A DNA stretch of 64,000 bases from Centipeda felix (GTDB lineage: Bacteria > Bacillota > Negativicutes > Selenomonadales > Selenomonadaceae). Positions 1 to 6,916 of the stretch are shown here, one piece after another. Where the stretch lies: the NCBI RefSeq assembly GCF_900186465.1, contig NZ_LT891959.1, forward strand, positions 248,001 through 312,000. Reading direction: 5' to 3'. The position numbers and the translations under genes are program-made. The stretch's first letter is position 1, and every line of letters begins with the position of its first letter. Under the pieces are notes generated by a model. The model saw nothing but the letters and a program-made list of their open reading frames with translations. It was not told the DNA's origin and did no database searches.

Positions 1-190
1 CATACGTCTCCGCCCCGACCATGCGATGAAACGTCCCGACATCCTTTTCGCGCACGACATGAGCACAGGAACGCGGACTGTGAAAGATCACCAACGCGCC
101 GCGCGCGTACGACAGCGCCCACCAGACGGCAGGCATACTGCAGCTGCACTGGGCACGCCGCACACCGGCGCGCTTTACCTCAATCCCCAT
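1..190 (-). CDS. Nitrogenase component 1-like protein (N-terminal part, truncated by window edge)
   Basis: About 63 N-terminal residues are visible, starting at an ATG that overlaps the stop of the small upstream ORF by 11 nt. The segment begins MGIEVKRAGVRR, then CSCSMPAVWWALSYARGA, then a VIFHSPRSCAHV stretch. A cysteine-rich start followed by 'ALSY..GA..I.HSP..CAH' resembles the P-cluster-side N-terminus of NifD/NifK-type (oxidoreductase nitrogenase component 1) proteins. Many such homologues in anaerobes are not true nitrogenases but serve other reductive chemistry. The gene runs off the left edge, so neither length nor partners can be seen. Family assignment rests on this short stretch and is moderately secure; no substrate is implied. 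Confidence 0.5.
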   Translation of the reverse strand, partial: MGIEVKRAGVRRAQCSCSMPAVWWALSYARGALVIFHSPRSCAHVVREKDVGTFHRMVGAETY

Positions 191-341
191 ACTGCTCCAC
201 CCTGTCCTCCAGCTCCTCGACGACGCTGAATGGTTCGTTCCGATCAATGTCCTCCGCCAGCTTTCGATCACCCTGCGCCTGTATGGAATCAGGAGCATAG
301 GCGATAAGCATCTGCCGGAACGCAATTTGTTTCAAGCTCAT
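180..341 (-). CDS. Small protein of 53 aa upstream of a nitrogenase-like gene
   Basis: The ORF starts MSLKQIAFRQML and ends VEELEDRVEQYGD. It is preceded by AAGGAGAG, five to six bases before the ATG, which is a good ribosome binding site. Its stop lies inside the start of the nitrogenase-like gene (11-nt overlap), so the two are probably translationally coupled. The product is acidic and soluble, with no membrane segment or recognised motif. I do not recognise the family. The strong ribosome binding site and the overlap are the reasons to accept it as a gene. Confidence 0.55.
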   Translation of the reverse strand: MSLKQIAFRQMLIAYAPDSIQAQGDRKLAEDIDRNEPFSVVEELEDRVEQYGD

Positions 342-436
342 CTCTCCTTACTGTCTTTTCATATAGAATACCACAACGGCACGAAAAATTCTGTGCGTTT
401 TGCGCCATCCGCCCATGGATATAATGCTCCATCATT

Positions 437-466
437 TTGCCGAACACCGACAACTTATGGTATACT
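437..466 (+). promoter_or_regulatory. Sigma70-type promoter of the aldo/keto reductase gene
   Basis: TTGCCG (437-442) and TATACT (461-466) are separated by 18 bp, about 57 bp upstream of the chosen start. It lies in the divergent gap between the nitrogenase-like operon and the reductase gene. Confidence 0.6.
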
Positions 467-522
467 ATCGATAGAACAACACAGAGAAAGAATGCAGCAC
501 AATGGGAATGGGAGGACTCACA

Positions 523-1458
523 ATGACAAAACTGCCAAAGATCGCACTCGGCACATGGGCATGGGGCAACGACGGCACGTTCGGCACGGCATACACGGAG
601 GATCAGCTGCGCCCCGTCTTTGATTCCGCTATGCAGCATGGGCTGACCCTCTGGGACACGGCTTATGCATACGGGATCGGCACAGCGGAGAAGACACTCG
701 GCGCATTTCTCAAAGGGCATGCACGCGACTCCTTCCTCCTCTCGGATAAGCTCACACCGCAGTGCATGGATGAGTCATTCGCCAATCCTGTCGCGGATAT
801 GTGGGCCGTGCAGAAAAAGCTGCTCGGTACAGACAGCATCGACATCTACTGGGTGCACAACGCAGCCGAGGCACCACAGTGGATCGAGCGCCTTGCCGCA
901 TTCTTCGAGAAAGCGGAACATACGCCCATCATCGGCGTATCGAACCACAACATAGGACAGATCGAGGAGGCCGATACAGTCCTCCAACATCATGGACTGA
1001 AACTCGGCGCGGTACAGAACCACTTCAGCCTGATCAACCGCTTCTCCGAGGAGGCTGGCATCCTTGACTACTGCCGCAAGAAGGATATCCCCTTTTTCTC
1101 CTACATGGTGCTCGAACAGGGCGCGCTCACAGGTCACTACAGCACGTTGTATCCGATGCCGGCGGACGCGGCGCGCGCAGCAGTCTACAACCCGATCATG
1201 GACAAGATCGACACACTGAACCTCTCGCTCAAGCTGCTTGCAGACAAATACAAGGCGAACATCGCCCAGATCTCCATCGCATGGGCGATCGGCAAGGGCA
1301 CGGTCCCTATCATCGGCGTGACCAAGGAACATCACGTCACCGATGCACTGCGCGCGACAGAGATCACACTCACTGCTGAGGAGATCACCCTCCTCGAGAG
1401 CACGGCGGACAAGCTCGACTTTGACATCATCCGCGACTGGGAAAAAGAGATGGTATAG
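523..1458 (+). CDS. Aldo/keto reductase
   Basis: This is an NAD(P)H-dependent oxidoreductase of the aldo/keto reductase (TIM-barrel) superfamily, 311 aa. The catalytic tetrad is visible as D45 and Y50 in LWDTAYAYG, K76 in LLSDK, and H112 in DIYWVHN. The C-terminal cofactor region contains GTVPIIGVTK. An in-frame ATG lies upstream at 502, but the ATG at 523 is preceded by GGGAGG at proper spacing, so it is preferred. The gene is monocistronic: a promoter lies upstream and a strong terminator follows. The substrate cannot be read from the sequence; members reduce small aldehydes or ketones. Confidence 0.9.
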   Translation: MTKLPKIALGTWAWGNDGTFGTAYTEDQLRPVFDSAMQHGLTLWDTAYAYGIGTAEKTLGAFLKGHARDSFLLSDKLTPQCMDESFANPVADMWAVQKKLLGTDSIDIYWVHNAAEAPQWIERLAAFFEKAEHTPIIGVSNHNIGQIEEADTVLQHHGLKLGAVQNHFSLINRFSEEAGILDYCRKKDIPFFSYMVLEQGALTGHYSTLYPMPADAARAAVYNPIMDKIDTLNLSLKLLADKYKANIAQISIAWAIGKGTVPIIGVTKEHHVTDALRATEITLTAEEITLLESTADKLDFDIIRDWEKEMV

Positions 1459-1479
1459 ATCAGTACAAATGCAAAAAGA

Positions 1480-1520
1480 CTGCGGTACGAGGTATATCCC
1501 CGTACCGCAGCTTTTCTTTT
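1480..1520 (+). terminator. Rho-independent terminator after the aldo/keto reductase gene
   Basis: A perfect 10-bp stem (CTGCGGTACG / CGTACCGCAG) has an 11-nt loop and is followed by CTTTTCTTTT. An A-run on the 5' side means it could also act on the minus strand. Confidence 0.85.
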
Positions 1521-1866
1521 ATACAACAAAAAATCCCCGGAAATCCGAGAATTTGCACACAAAAAGAGCAGCCATTCTGCCGTTTTTCCTTTGCAGTGCA
1601 GAGTATCTCTGCGGGCAGGGAGCGGCGTTTCCGCCTGCTCCCCCGTAACTGCATGCCACAATCAGACCGCCGTACCATAGCGTATGCCACAGGTACGGCG
1701 GTTTGAAAAACATAGCGCGTAAATTGCTTACTTAGTATAGTATGAGAATTGCATTAAATCAAGAGAATGTTGAAATACCGCTGACATCCGACCGCATGCC
1801 GACTCGTACCGTCAGCGGCAGTGACCGAAAAAGCTGCAAACAGTCCTCTGCAACGACAGAAGAGCT
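1521..1866. other. Non-coding stretch with a second hairpin
   Basis: No supported gene lies here. At 1666-1702 an 11-bp perfect inverted repeat (ACCGCCGTACC / GGTACGGCGGT) with a 15-nt loop is followed by TTTG on the plus strand. It may help terminate the minus-strand aroE transcript or be a relic. Nothing else is recognisable in 1703-1866. Confidence 0.5.
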
Positions 1867-2739
1867 TCATGCACCTTCCCTCCGTGCAAGTTCCTCGCTC
1901 AAAGCGCGCTGCATGAGATCGGTGTTCGGGCGGACGCCCGTCCAGAGATAGAATGCCTCCGCGCCCTGCATGACGAGCATGGTCTCACCGTTGATCGTCG
2001 TGCAGCCATGCGCCGCCGCCGCACGGAGAAATGCAGTCTCGGCGGGGGTATAGATGAGATCGTAGACGGCGGCAGACGGGCTGATTGCCGCAGGATCCAC
2101 AGGCGGCATTGCATCCGTCTGCGGGCTCATGCCGATCGGCGTGGTCTGCACGACAATGTCTGCCGTACAAAGCACATCCCGAAAGTGCGGATCGTCAAAG
2201 CAGTACACGGCAAGTGTGCCGTCTGCCGCAAAGTCGGTGCAGAGCGCCTTGCCTTTTGCGAGATTCCGCACACCGATGCACACAGAGGATACGCCGCTGC
2301 GCAGGAGTCCCCAGAGGGCGGCACGTGCTGCACCGCCCGCGCCGATGAGGACAGTGCGTTTTCCCGCAAGCCCAATCCCACACGCGGCAAAGCCTGCCAT
2401 AAAGCCTGTTACATCCGTATTGTGCCCTGTCATTGTCCCGTCTGATGCAATCACGACGGTATTGACCGCCCGAATCCGCTGTGCATCCTCGCTCAGCACA
2501 TCGAGGAGTGGCATAATCTCTGTCTTGAACGGAATCGTAACGTTGAACCCTGCCACACCCGCGTCGCGCAGTCCGCATACCGCCGAGGCGAGTGCCTCGC
2601 GGTGCACGGGAAACGCCGTATAAACATAGTCCAATCCTGCCTCATGCAGTGCCGCATTCTGTATGATCGGCGACAAACTGTGTGCAATCGGCGCACCGAT
2701 CACACCCAGTATTTTTGTTTTCCCCGTAATCACGTGCAT
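1867..2739 (-). CDS. aroE: Shikimate dehydrogenase
   Basis: AroE carries out NADPH-dependent reduction of 3-dehydroshikimate to shikimate in the chorismate pathway. At 290 aa it is of normal length. Visible motifs are the shikimate-binding SLSP (residues 21-24), the catalytic lysine K72 in NVTIPFK, NTD with D109, and the nucleotide-binding GAGGAARAA near 133-141. A good ribosome binding site (AGAGGG) precedes the ATG, and the gene follows pncB by 17 nt. It is the last gene of the apparent trmD-pncB-aroE transcription unit on the minus strand. Confidence 0.95.
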   Translation of the reverse strand: MHVITGKTKILGVIGAPIAHSLSPIIQNAALHEAGLDYVYTAFPVHREALASAVCGLRDAGVAGFNVTIPFKTEIMPLLDVLSEDAQRIRAVNTVVIASDGTMTGHNTDVTGFMAGFAACGIGLAGKRTVLIGAGGAARAALWGLLRSGVSSVCIGVRNLAKGKALCTDFAADGTLAVYCFDDPHFRDVLCTADIVVQTTPIGMSPQTDAMPPVDPAAISPSAAVYDLIYTPAETAFLRAAAAHGCTTINGETMLVMQGAEAFYLWTGVRPNTDLMQRALSEELARREGA

Positions 2740-2756
2740 CCCTCTTATCTTTCCCG

Positions 2757-4214
2757 TCAGCTGTGCTTCCCGCGCACCTCTTCGAGCAGTCCCATCTTCA
2801 GCTCGTAGTAATTCGGCGTCGTATCGAGATAGTGCCGATGCGGATTCTCAAACCGCTGTTCCTCCGGCCAGATCTCCTCCGCCAGCTGACGGCGCACATA
2901 TGCGCGAATCTCCTCCAAGGGCGGCAGCTCCTCGACCCGCTCCCCATCCCTGACATAGAGACGGCGCAGGTTCACCGCCGAACCACCCTCGAAGAAGCGG
3001 TTTTTCCATGGCTTACGCGGATCAACATAGCGGAACGGCTGCGTGAGGTCGACCTGTTCGCCCTGCACTGCAATCATGTCCGCGACCGCCTTGCCGTGAC
3101 GGTCATAGATGCGGTAGAGATCCTTCAGTCCCGGATTCGTCAGTTTCTCGACATTCTCCGACATCTTGATGCGCGGCTGAAAGATGCCGTTCTCCTCCAC
3201 AGCGACGAGCTTATACACGGCGCCGAAGACAGGATCGGACTTTGCCGTGATGAGCCGTTCGCCGACACCGAAACTGTCCACGCGTGCGCCCTGCAGGAGG
3301 AGGGATGAGATGGTGAACTCATCGAGGCTGTTCGAGAGGATAATCTTGCAGTCCTCAAGACCCGCCTTATCGAGCATTTGTCGAATGCGCTTCGAGAGAT
3401 AGGCGAGGTCGCCCGAGTCCACACGCACGCCTGCGAGACGATGTCCCTGCGGCGCGAGAACCTCACGGGCGATACGGATGGCGTTTGGGATACCCGAGTG
3501 AAGCACATCGTAGGTGTCGACGAGGAGGACGGTGGCTTGTGGGTAGATCTCTGCATATTGTTTGAACGCCGTGTACTCATCCTTGAAGAACATGACCCAG
3601 CTGTGCGCCATAGTGCCCGAGATGGGAATATTAAACTGCTGCCCTGCCGAGACCGTCGCCGTCATGTCGATGCCGCCGATGTACGCCGCGCGTGCCCCAT
3701 AGGTTGCCGCGTCCATATTATGCGCGCGCCGCGCACCGAAGTCCGCAACTTTGCGCCCCTCGGCGGCACGCACGATGCGCGACGCCTTTGTCGCGACGAG
3801 GGACTGATGGTTGATCTGCGCGAGGATCGCCGTCTCCACAAGCTGTGCGTCGATGATCGGTGCAACAATCGTCAGGAGCGGCTCATTCGGATAGATGATC
3901 GTTCCCTCAGGCATAGCGTAGATGTCGCCGCGAAAACGGAAACCGCGCAAGAAGTCCAGGAATTCCTTGGAGAAGAGGTTCTGTTTGCGGAAATAGGCAA
4001 TGTCCGCATCGGAGAAGGAGAGATTCTCCACGAACTCGATGACGTGCTGAAGCCCCGCAAAGATGGCGTAGCCCCCCTTGTCGGGGACGGAGCGGAAAAA
4101 GAGATCGAACGCCACGCGAACATCGCGGTTCGGCTGATGAAAATATCCATAGGACATGGTCATTTCGTAGAAATCCATCATCATGGATAGATTTCGTTTA
4201 TCAAACTGTGTCAC
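2757..4214 (-). CDS. pncB: Nicotinate phosphoribosyltransferase
   Basis: The enzyme converts nicotinate and PRPP to nicotinate mononucleotide in the Preiss-Handler NAD salvage pathway. At 485 aa it matches the longer Firmicute-type enzymes. It opens with NLSMMMDFYEMTMSYGY, has DFGARRAH at 158-165 and GTMAHSWVMFF with the likely phosphorylated histidine H204, then VDTYD and RVDSGDL further on. It starts 37 nt downstream of trmD and is followed 17 nt later by aroE, so the three are probably cotranscribed. Confidence 0.95.
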   Translation of the reverse strand: MTQFDKRNLSMMMDFYEMTMSYGYFHQPNRDVRVAFDLFFRSVPDKGGYAIFAGLQHVIEFVENLSFSDADIAYFRKQNLFSKEFLDFLRGFRFRGDIYAMPEGTIIYPNEPLLTIVAPIIDAQLVETAILAQINHQSLVATKASRIVRAAEGRKVADFGARRAHNMDAATYGARAAYIGGIDMTATVSAGQQFNIPISGTMAHSWVMFFKDEYTAFKQYAEIYPQATVLLVDTYDVLHSGIPNAIRIAREVLAPQGHRLAGVRVDSGDLAYLSKRIRQMLDKAGLEDCKIILSNSLDEFTISSLLLQGARVDSFGVGERLITAKSDPVFGAVYKLVAVEENGIFQPRIKMSENVEKLTNPGLKDLYRIYDRHGKAVADMIAVQGEQVDLTQPFRYVDPRKPWKNRFFEGGSAVNLRRLYVRDGERVEELPPLEEIRAYVRRQLAEEIWPEEQRFENPHRHYLDTTPNYYELKMGLLEEVRGKHS

Positions 4215-4251
4215 AACGCATTCCCCCTATCGGGCATAGAAACAAGACAGA

Positions 4252-5046
4252 TCAAATTGAATCCATTATAGCATTTTCTGGAGATTCACGCAAAAATTCT
4301 TTATTTTCTTTTGTTTTCTTCTGCTGCTCTAAAAAATCACGATCTGCCTGTGATAGCGTGACGCGTGCGAGGAGCTCAGGGCGATGCCGCAGTGTCGTGA
4401 GAAGTGCCTGTTCGCGCCGCCAGCGGGCGATCTCTGCATGATTGCCCGAGAGAAGGACGTCGGGTACAGCCTTGCCCTCGAAGTCACGTGGGCGTGTGTA
4501 CTGCGGATAGCCGAGCAGCCCATCAAAGAAGGAGTCTGTTGCGGCGGATGCGGCATCACCGAGCACGCCCGGCAGCATCCGCGCTGTGGCGTCTACGGTC
4601 AGCATGGCGGGAATCTCCCCGCCCGTCAGGACAAAATCGCCAACGGAGATCAGACGATCTGCGAGGTCATAGATCCGCGCATCAAAGCCCTCGTAGTGCC
4701 CGCAGATGAGCACCAGCTGCTCATAGGATGCGAGTTCCTTTGTCGTCCGCTGGGTGAACACCTCGCCTGCAGGGTCAAAGATGATCGTGCAGCGGTGCTC
4801 CGCATAGGCAGCGGTCTTCCCATATAGGTCGCGCACGGCGGCGTACAGGGGCTCGGGCTTCAGCACCATGCCTGCCCCGCCGCCGCACGGTGTATCGTCC
4901 ACATGATGATGCTTATCCGTCGCGTAGTCGCGAAAATTTGTATAGTGGATGTCGATGAGCCCACGCTGTACTGCGCGGCCGATGATGCTGCTGCCGAACA
5001 CGCCCGCAAACATCGCGGGAAAGAGCGTCACAAGGTCAATTCTCAT
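4252..5046 (-). CDS. trmD: tRNA (guanine37-N1)-methyltransferase
   Basis: TrmD is a SPOUT-fold methyltransferase that makes m1G37 in tRNAs reading CNN codons, which guards against frameshifting. The trefoil-knot AdoMet site is visible as LICGHYEGFDARI followed by SVGDFVLTGGE. The N-terminus MRIDLVTLFPAMF is typical. At 264 aa it is slightly long because of a charged C-terminal tail after the usual end. It is the first gene of the minus-strand group with pncB and aroE, divergent from the DUF4931-like gene. It is detached from the usual rimM and rplS neighbours. Confidence 0.95.
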   Translation of the reverse strand: MRIDLVTLFPAMFAGVFGSSIIGRAVQRGLIDIHYTNFRDYATDKHHHVDDTPCGGGAGMVLKPEPLYAAVRDLYGKTAAYAEHRCTIIFDPAGEVFTQRTTKELASYEQLVLICGHYEGFDARIYDLADRLISVGDFVLTGGEIPAMLTVDATARMLPGVLGDAASAATDSFFDGLLGYPQYTRPRDFEGKAVPDVLLSGNHAEIARWRREQALLTTLRHRPELLARVTLSQADRDFLEQQKKTKENKEFLRESPENAIMDSI

Positions 5047-5139
5047 AGCTGCTTCATCCTACTTTCTGCATATCCTCCCCATTATAGCATGAAGACGTAG
5101 GCAAATTGTGCCGTCTCTGCAAAATATTTGATAAATATA

Positions 5140-5168
5140 TTCAGAAAACCTCCACTTTGATATATAAT
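5140..5168 (+). promoter_or_regulatory. Probable promoter of the DUF4931-like gene
   Basis: TATAAT at 5163-5168 is exact. TTCAGA at 5140-5145 with a 17-bp spacer is a weak -35. The site lies 15 bp upstream of the start at 5183. Confidence 0.5.
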
Positions 5169-5182
5169 ATAGGGGGAAGACA

Positions 5183-5980
5183 ATGGCAGTGATTCGGAGC
5201 AATACCATGGAAATCAATCTTGCACATTTCAATGTCAGCATCGGACGGCAAAAGCCCGAGAATATTCTCCACAGTGATGTCCCCTGCCCGTTCTGCGACA
5301 CGTCAAAGTTGACGGGGATCATCGAGAGAGACGGCAACATCATCCTGCTCAAAAATAAATACAACGTCATCGAGGAAGCCGACCAATTTGTCCTCATCGA
5401 GGGGGCAGACTGCCACGCCGATATTCCCGATTATTCCAAGGAACATATCCGTCGCCTCATCGATTTCGGCATGCGGCATTGGCAGCGTATGCGCATAAGC
5501 GGCACATACGATATGGTACTCTTTTTTAAGAACTACGGGCCATATTCGGGCGGTACCATCCGCCATCCGCACATGCAGCTCGTCGGTTTTCCTCATTTTC
5601 GCCCGGAGCTCGCCTTCTCCCGCGAGGAGTTTGAGGGACTGACGATTGACGAAACGGACGGCGTGACATTCACGCTATCCACGCATCCACGCGTCGGCTT
5701 TCGCGAGCTCAATATTATCCCGCGGGATGCGCGCGCGACCAATGTGATCGCCGACTACATCCAGATTGCCGTGGATTTTATCCGACGACGCAACAACAGC
5801 TATAATATCTTCTTTTATCACGACGGTGCGGATGTCTTTATCAAGATTCTGCCGCGCTTTGCCACCTCCCCCGTCTTTATCGGCTACGATATCCGTCTGC
5901 TCCCATCGAATCTCGAGGAGATGCGGGATGAGATCCGAACCATATATTTCGAAAGCGACCATACCAAATGCAGGACATGA
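5183..5980 (+). CDS. DUF4931-type protein with GalT/HIT-like motif
   Basis: The product is 265 aa. It has a CPFC zinc-type motif at residues 35-38 and an HPHMQ motif at 128-132, an arrangement seen in galactose-1-phosphate uridylyltransferase and HIT-superfamily enzymes, where His-X-His is catalytic. The overall sequence resembles the conserved Firmicute family known as DUF4931. A nucleotidyl-transferring or hydrolysing activity is plausible, but the substrate is unknown. A GGGGAAGA ribosome binding site precedes the ATG. Its stop overlaps the start of the peptidoglycan glycosyltransferase gene (ATGA), so the two are coupled, which hints at a cell-envelope sugar-nucleotide role (inference). 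Confidence 0.75.
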   Translation: MAVIRSNTMEINLAHFNVSIGRQKPENILHSDVPCPFCDTSKLTGIIERDGNIILLKNKYNVIEEADQFVLIEGADCHADIPDYSKEHIRRLIDFGMRHWQRMRISGTYDMVLFFKNYGPYSGGTIRHPHMQLVGFPHFRPELAFSREEFEGLTIDETDGVTFTLSTHPRVGFRELNIIPRDARATNVIADYIQIAVDFIRRRNNSYNIFFYHDGADVFIKILPRFATSPVFIGYDIRLLPSNLEEMRDEIRTIYFESDHTKCRT

Positions 5981-6867
5981 ACGACACGATTGAGGAAATG
6001 CCGCGCCGCAGGAAAACGCGGCGCAGAAGCAGCGCGCGAAAGAAGCCATCGCGCAGAAAAAAAACGCCCCTTTCCATCGGGCGTTTTTTCATGATACTGA
6101 TTCCTATACTGCTTCTCGTCTGCGCGGGGACGTTCTTCTTCGCTCCACATACATGGCAGGAGCTCGGTGCGCTGCTGCCCGAGGCGGAACATCAAAAGCC
6201 TGCGAATCAGCTGCATGAGATCCGCGAGCCGGATGCGGCCGATCGGATTCTGCGCGTGCTCTTTGTACGACGCGCCATCGATGCGCGTCTTGACCGTGCG
6301 GACTACGTCCCCATCGGACACATTGCCCCCGATCTGCAGCACGCCATCGTCGCCGTAGAGGATCGCCGTTTCTATGAGCATCATGGATTCGACATGACGG
6401 GGGTGGCACGCGCGACCCTCGTCAACATCCAACACGGGCGCATCGAAGAGGGGGCGAGCACGATCACACAGCAGCTGGTGAAGAACCTTTTCTTCGGCAG
6501 CGAGCAGACCTTTGCACGTAAAGCCGAGGAGCTTCTGCTTGCTCTCGACATCGAGATCGCCTGCTCAAAGGAGGAGATCCTCGAGATGTATCTGAATGTC
6601 GTCTACTACGGCGGCGGATTTTACGGCGTACAGGCGGCATCTGACGGGTACTTTGGAAAATCTCCCGCGGCACTCGATCTGCCCGAGGCATCCATGCTCG
6701 CAGGCGTTCCGAATGCACCGTCCGAGGTCTCGCCGTTCGTGAACTTCATCGCAGCGAAGAAGCGACAGGCCATCGTGCTGGACACAATGCAGGCACAGGG
6801 AATGATTGACGTGCGGACGGCGGAGGATGCGAAGATGCAGGCTCTTATCCTGCGCCCGCGCCATTAG
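5977..6867 (+). CDS. Monofunctional peptidoglycan glycosyltransferase (GT51)
   Basis: The 296-aa product polymerises lipid II into glycan strands at the outer face of the inner membrane. It has a strongly basic cytoplasmic N-terminus (about 30 residues), one membrane segment (about 34-55), then a GT51 domain. The catalytic glutamate lies in AIVAVEDRRFYEHHG (about residue 128), with the STITQQLVKN motif and the RKAEELLLALDIE segment. No penicillin-binding transpeptidase domain follows, so it is MtgA-like. The start chosen is the ATG forming an ATGA overlap with the upstream gene; another ATG lies 9 nt upstream. A terminator-like hairpin sits inside the coding sequence at 6059-6089. Confidence 0.88.
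   Translation: MNDTIEEMPRRRKTRRRSSARKKPSRRKKTPLSIGRFFMILIPILLLVCAGTFFFAPHTWQELGALLPEAEHQKPANQLHEIREPDAADRILRVLFVRRAIDARLDRADYVPIGHIAPDLQHAIVAVEDRRFYEHHGFDMTGVARATLVNIQHGRIEEGASTITQQLVKNLFFGSEQTFARKAEELLLALDIEIACSKEEILEMYLNVVYYGGGFYGVQAASDGYFGKSPAALDLPEASMLAGVPNAPSEVSPFVNFIAAKKRQAIVLDTMQAQGMIDVRTAEDAKMQALILRPRH
6059..6089 (+). other. Intragenic terminator-like hairpin in the GT51 gene
   Basis: A perfect 11-bp inverted repeat (AAAAAACGCCC / GGGCGTTTTTT, 9-nt loop) has a run of six T at its 3' end, about 80 nt into the coding sequence. It encodes the KKTPLSIGRFF junction between the basic tail and the membrane segment. In form it is an intrinsic terminator. Confidence 0.7.
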
Positions 6868-6882
6868 GAGGTATAGGGAAGT

Positions 6883-6916
6883 GGAAGTACGGATAAACTC
6901 AGCACTGCCGTCTTAG
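6883..6916 (+). repeat. Left-end relic of the dispersed 160-bp MITE-like element
   Basis: GGAAGTACGGATAAACTC (6883-6900) and the following AGCACTGCCGTCTTAG match the left end of the full elements at 9620 and 58309 with a few changes. The relic covers the stop codon of the radical SAM gene (6913-6915). Confidence 0.65.

Noticed and set aside
26-229. A 67-codon plus-strand frame at the left edge
   Set aside because: It lies opposite the nitrogenase-like gene and the small ORF, both of which have better support; its translation is Arg/Pro/His-rich without motif.
1742-1951. A 69-codon plus-strand frame after the aldo/keto reductase terminator
   Set aside because: It has no ribosome binding site, overlaps the end of aroE in antisense, and shows no family resemblance.
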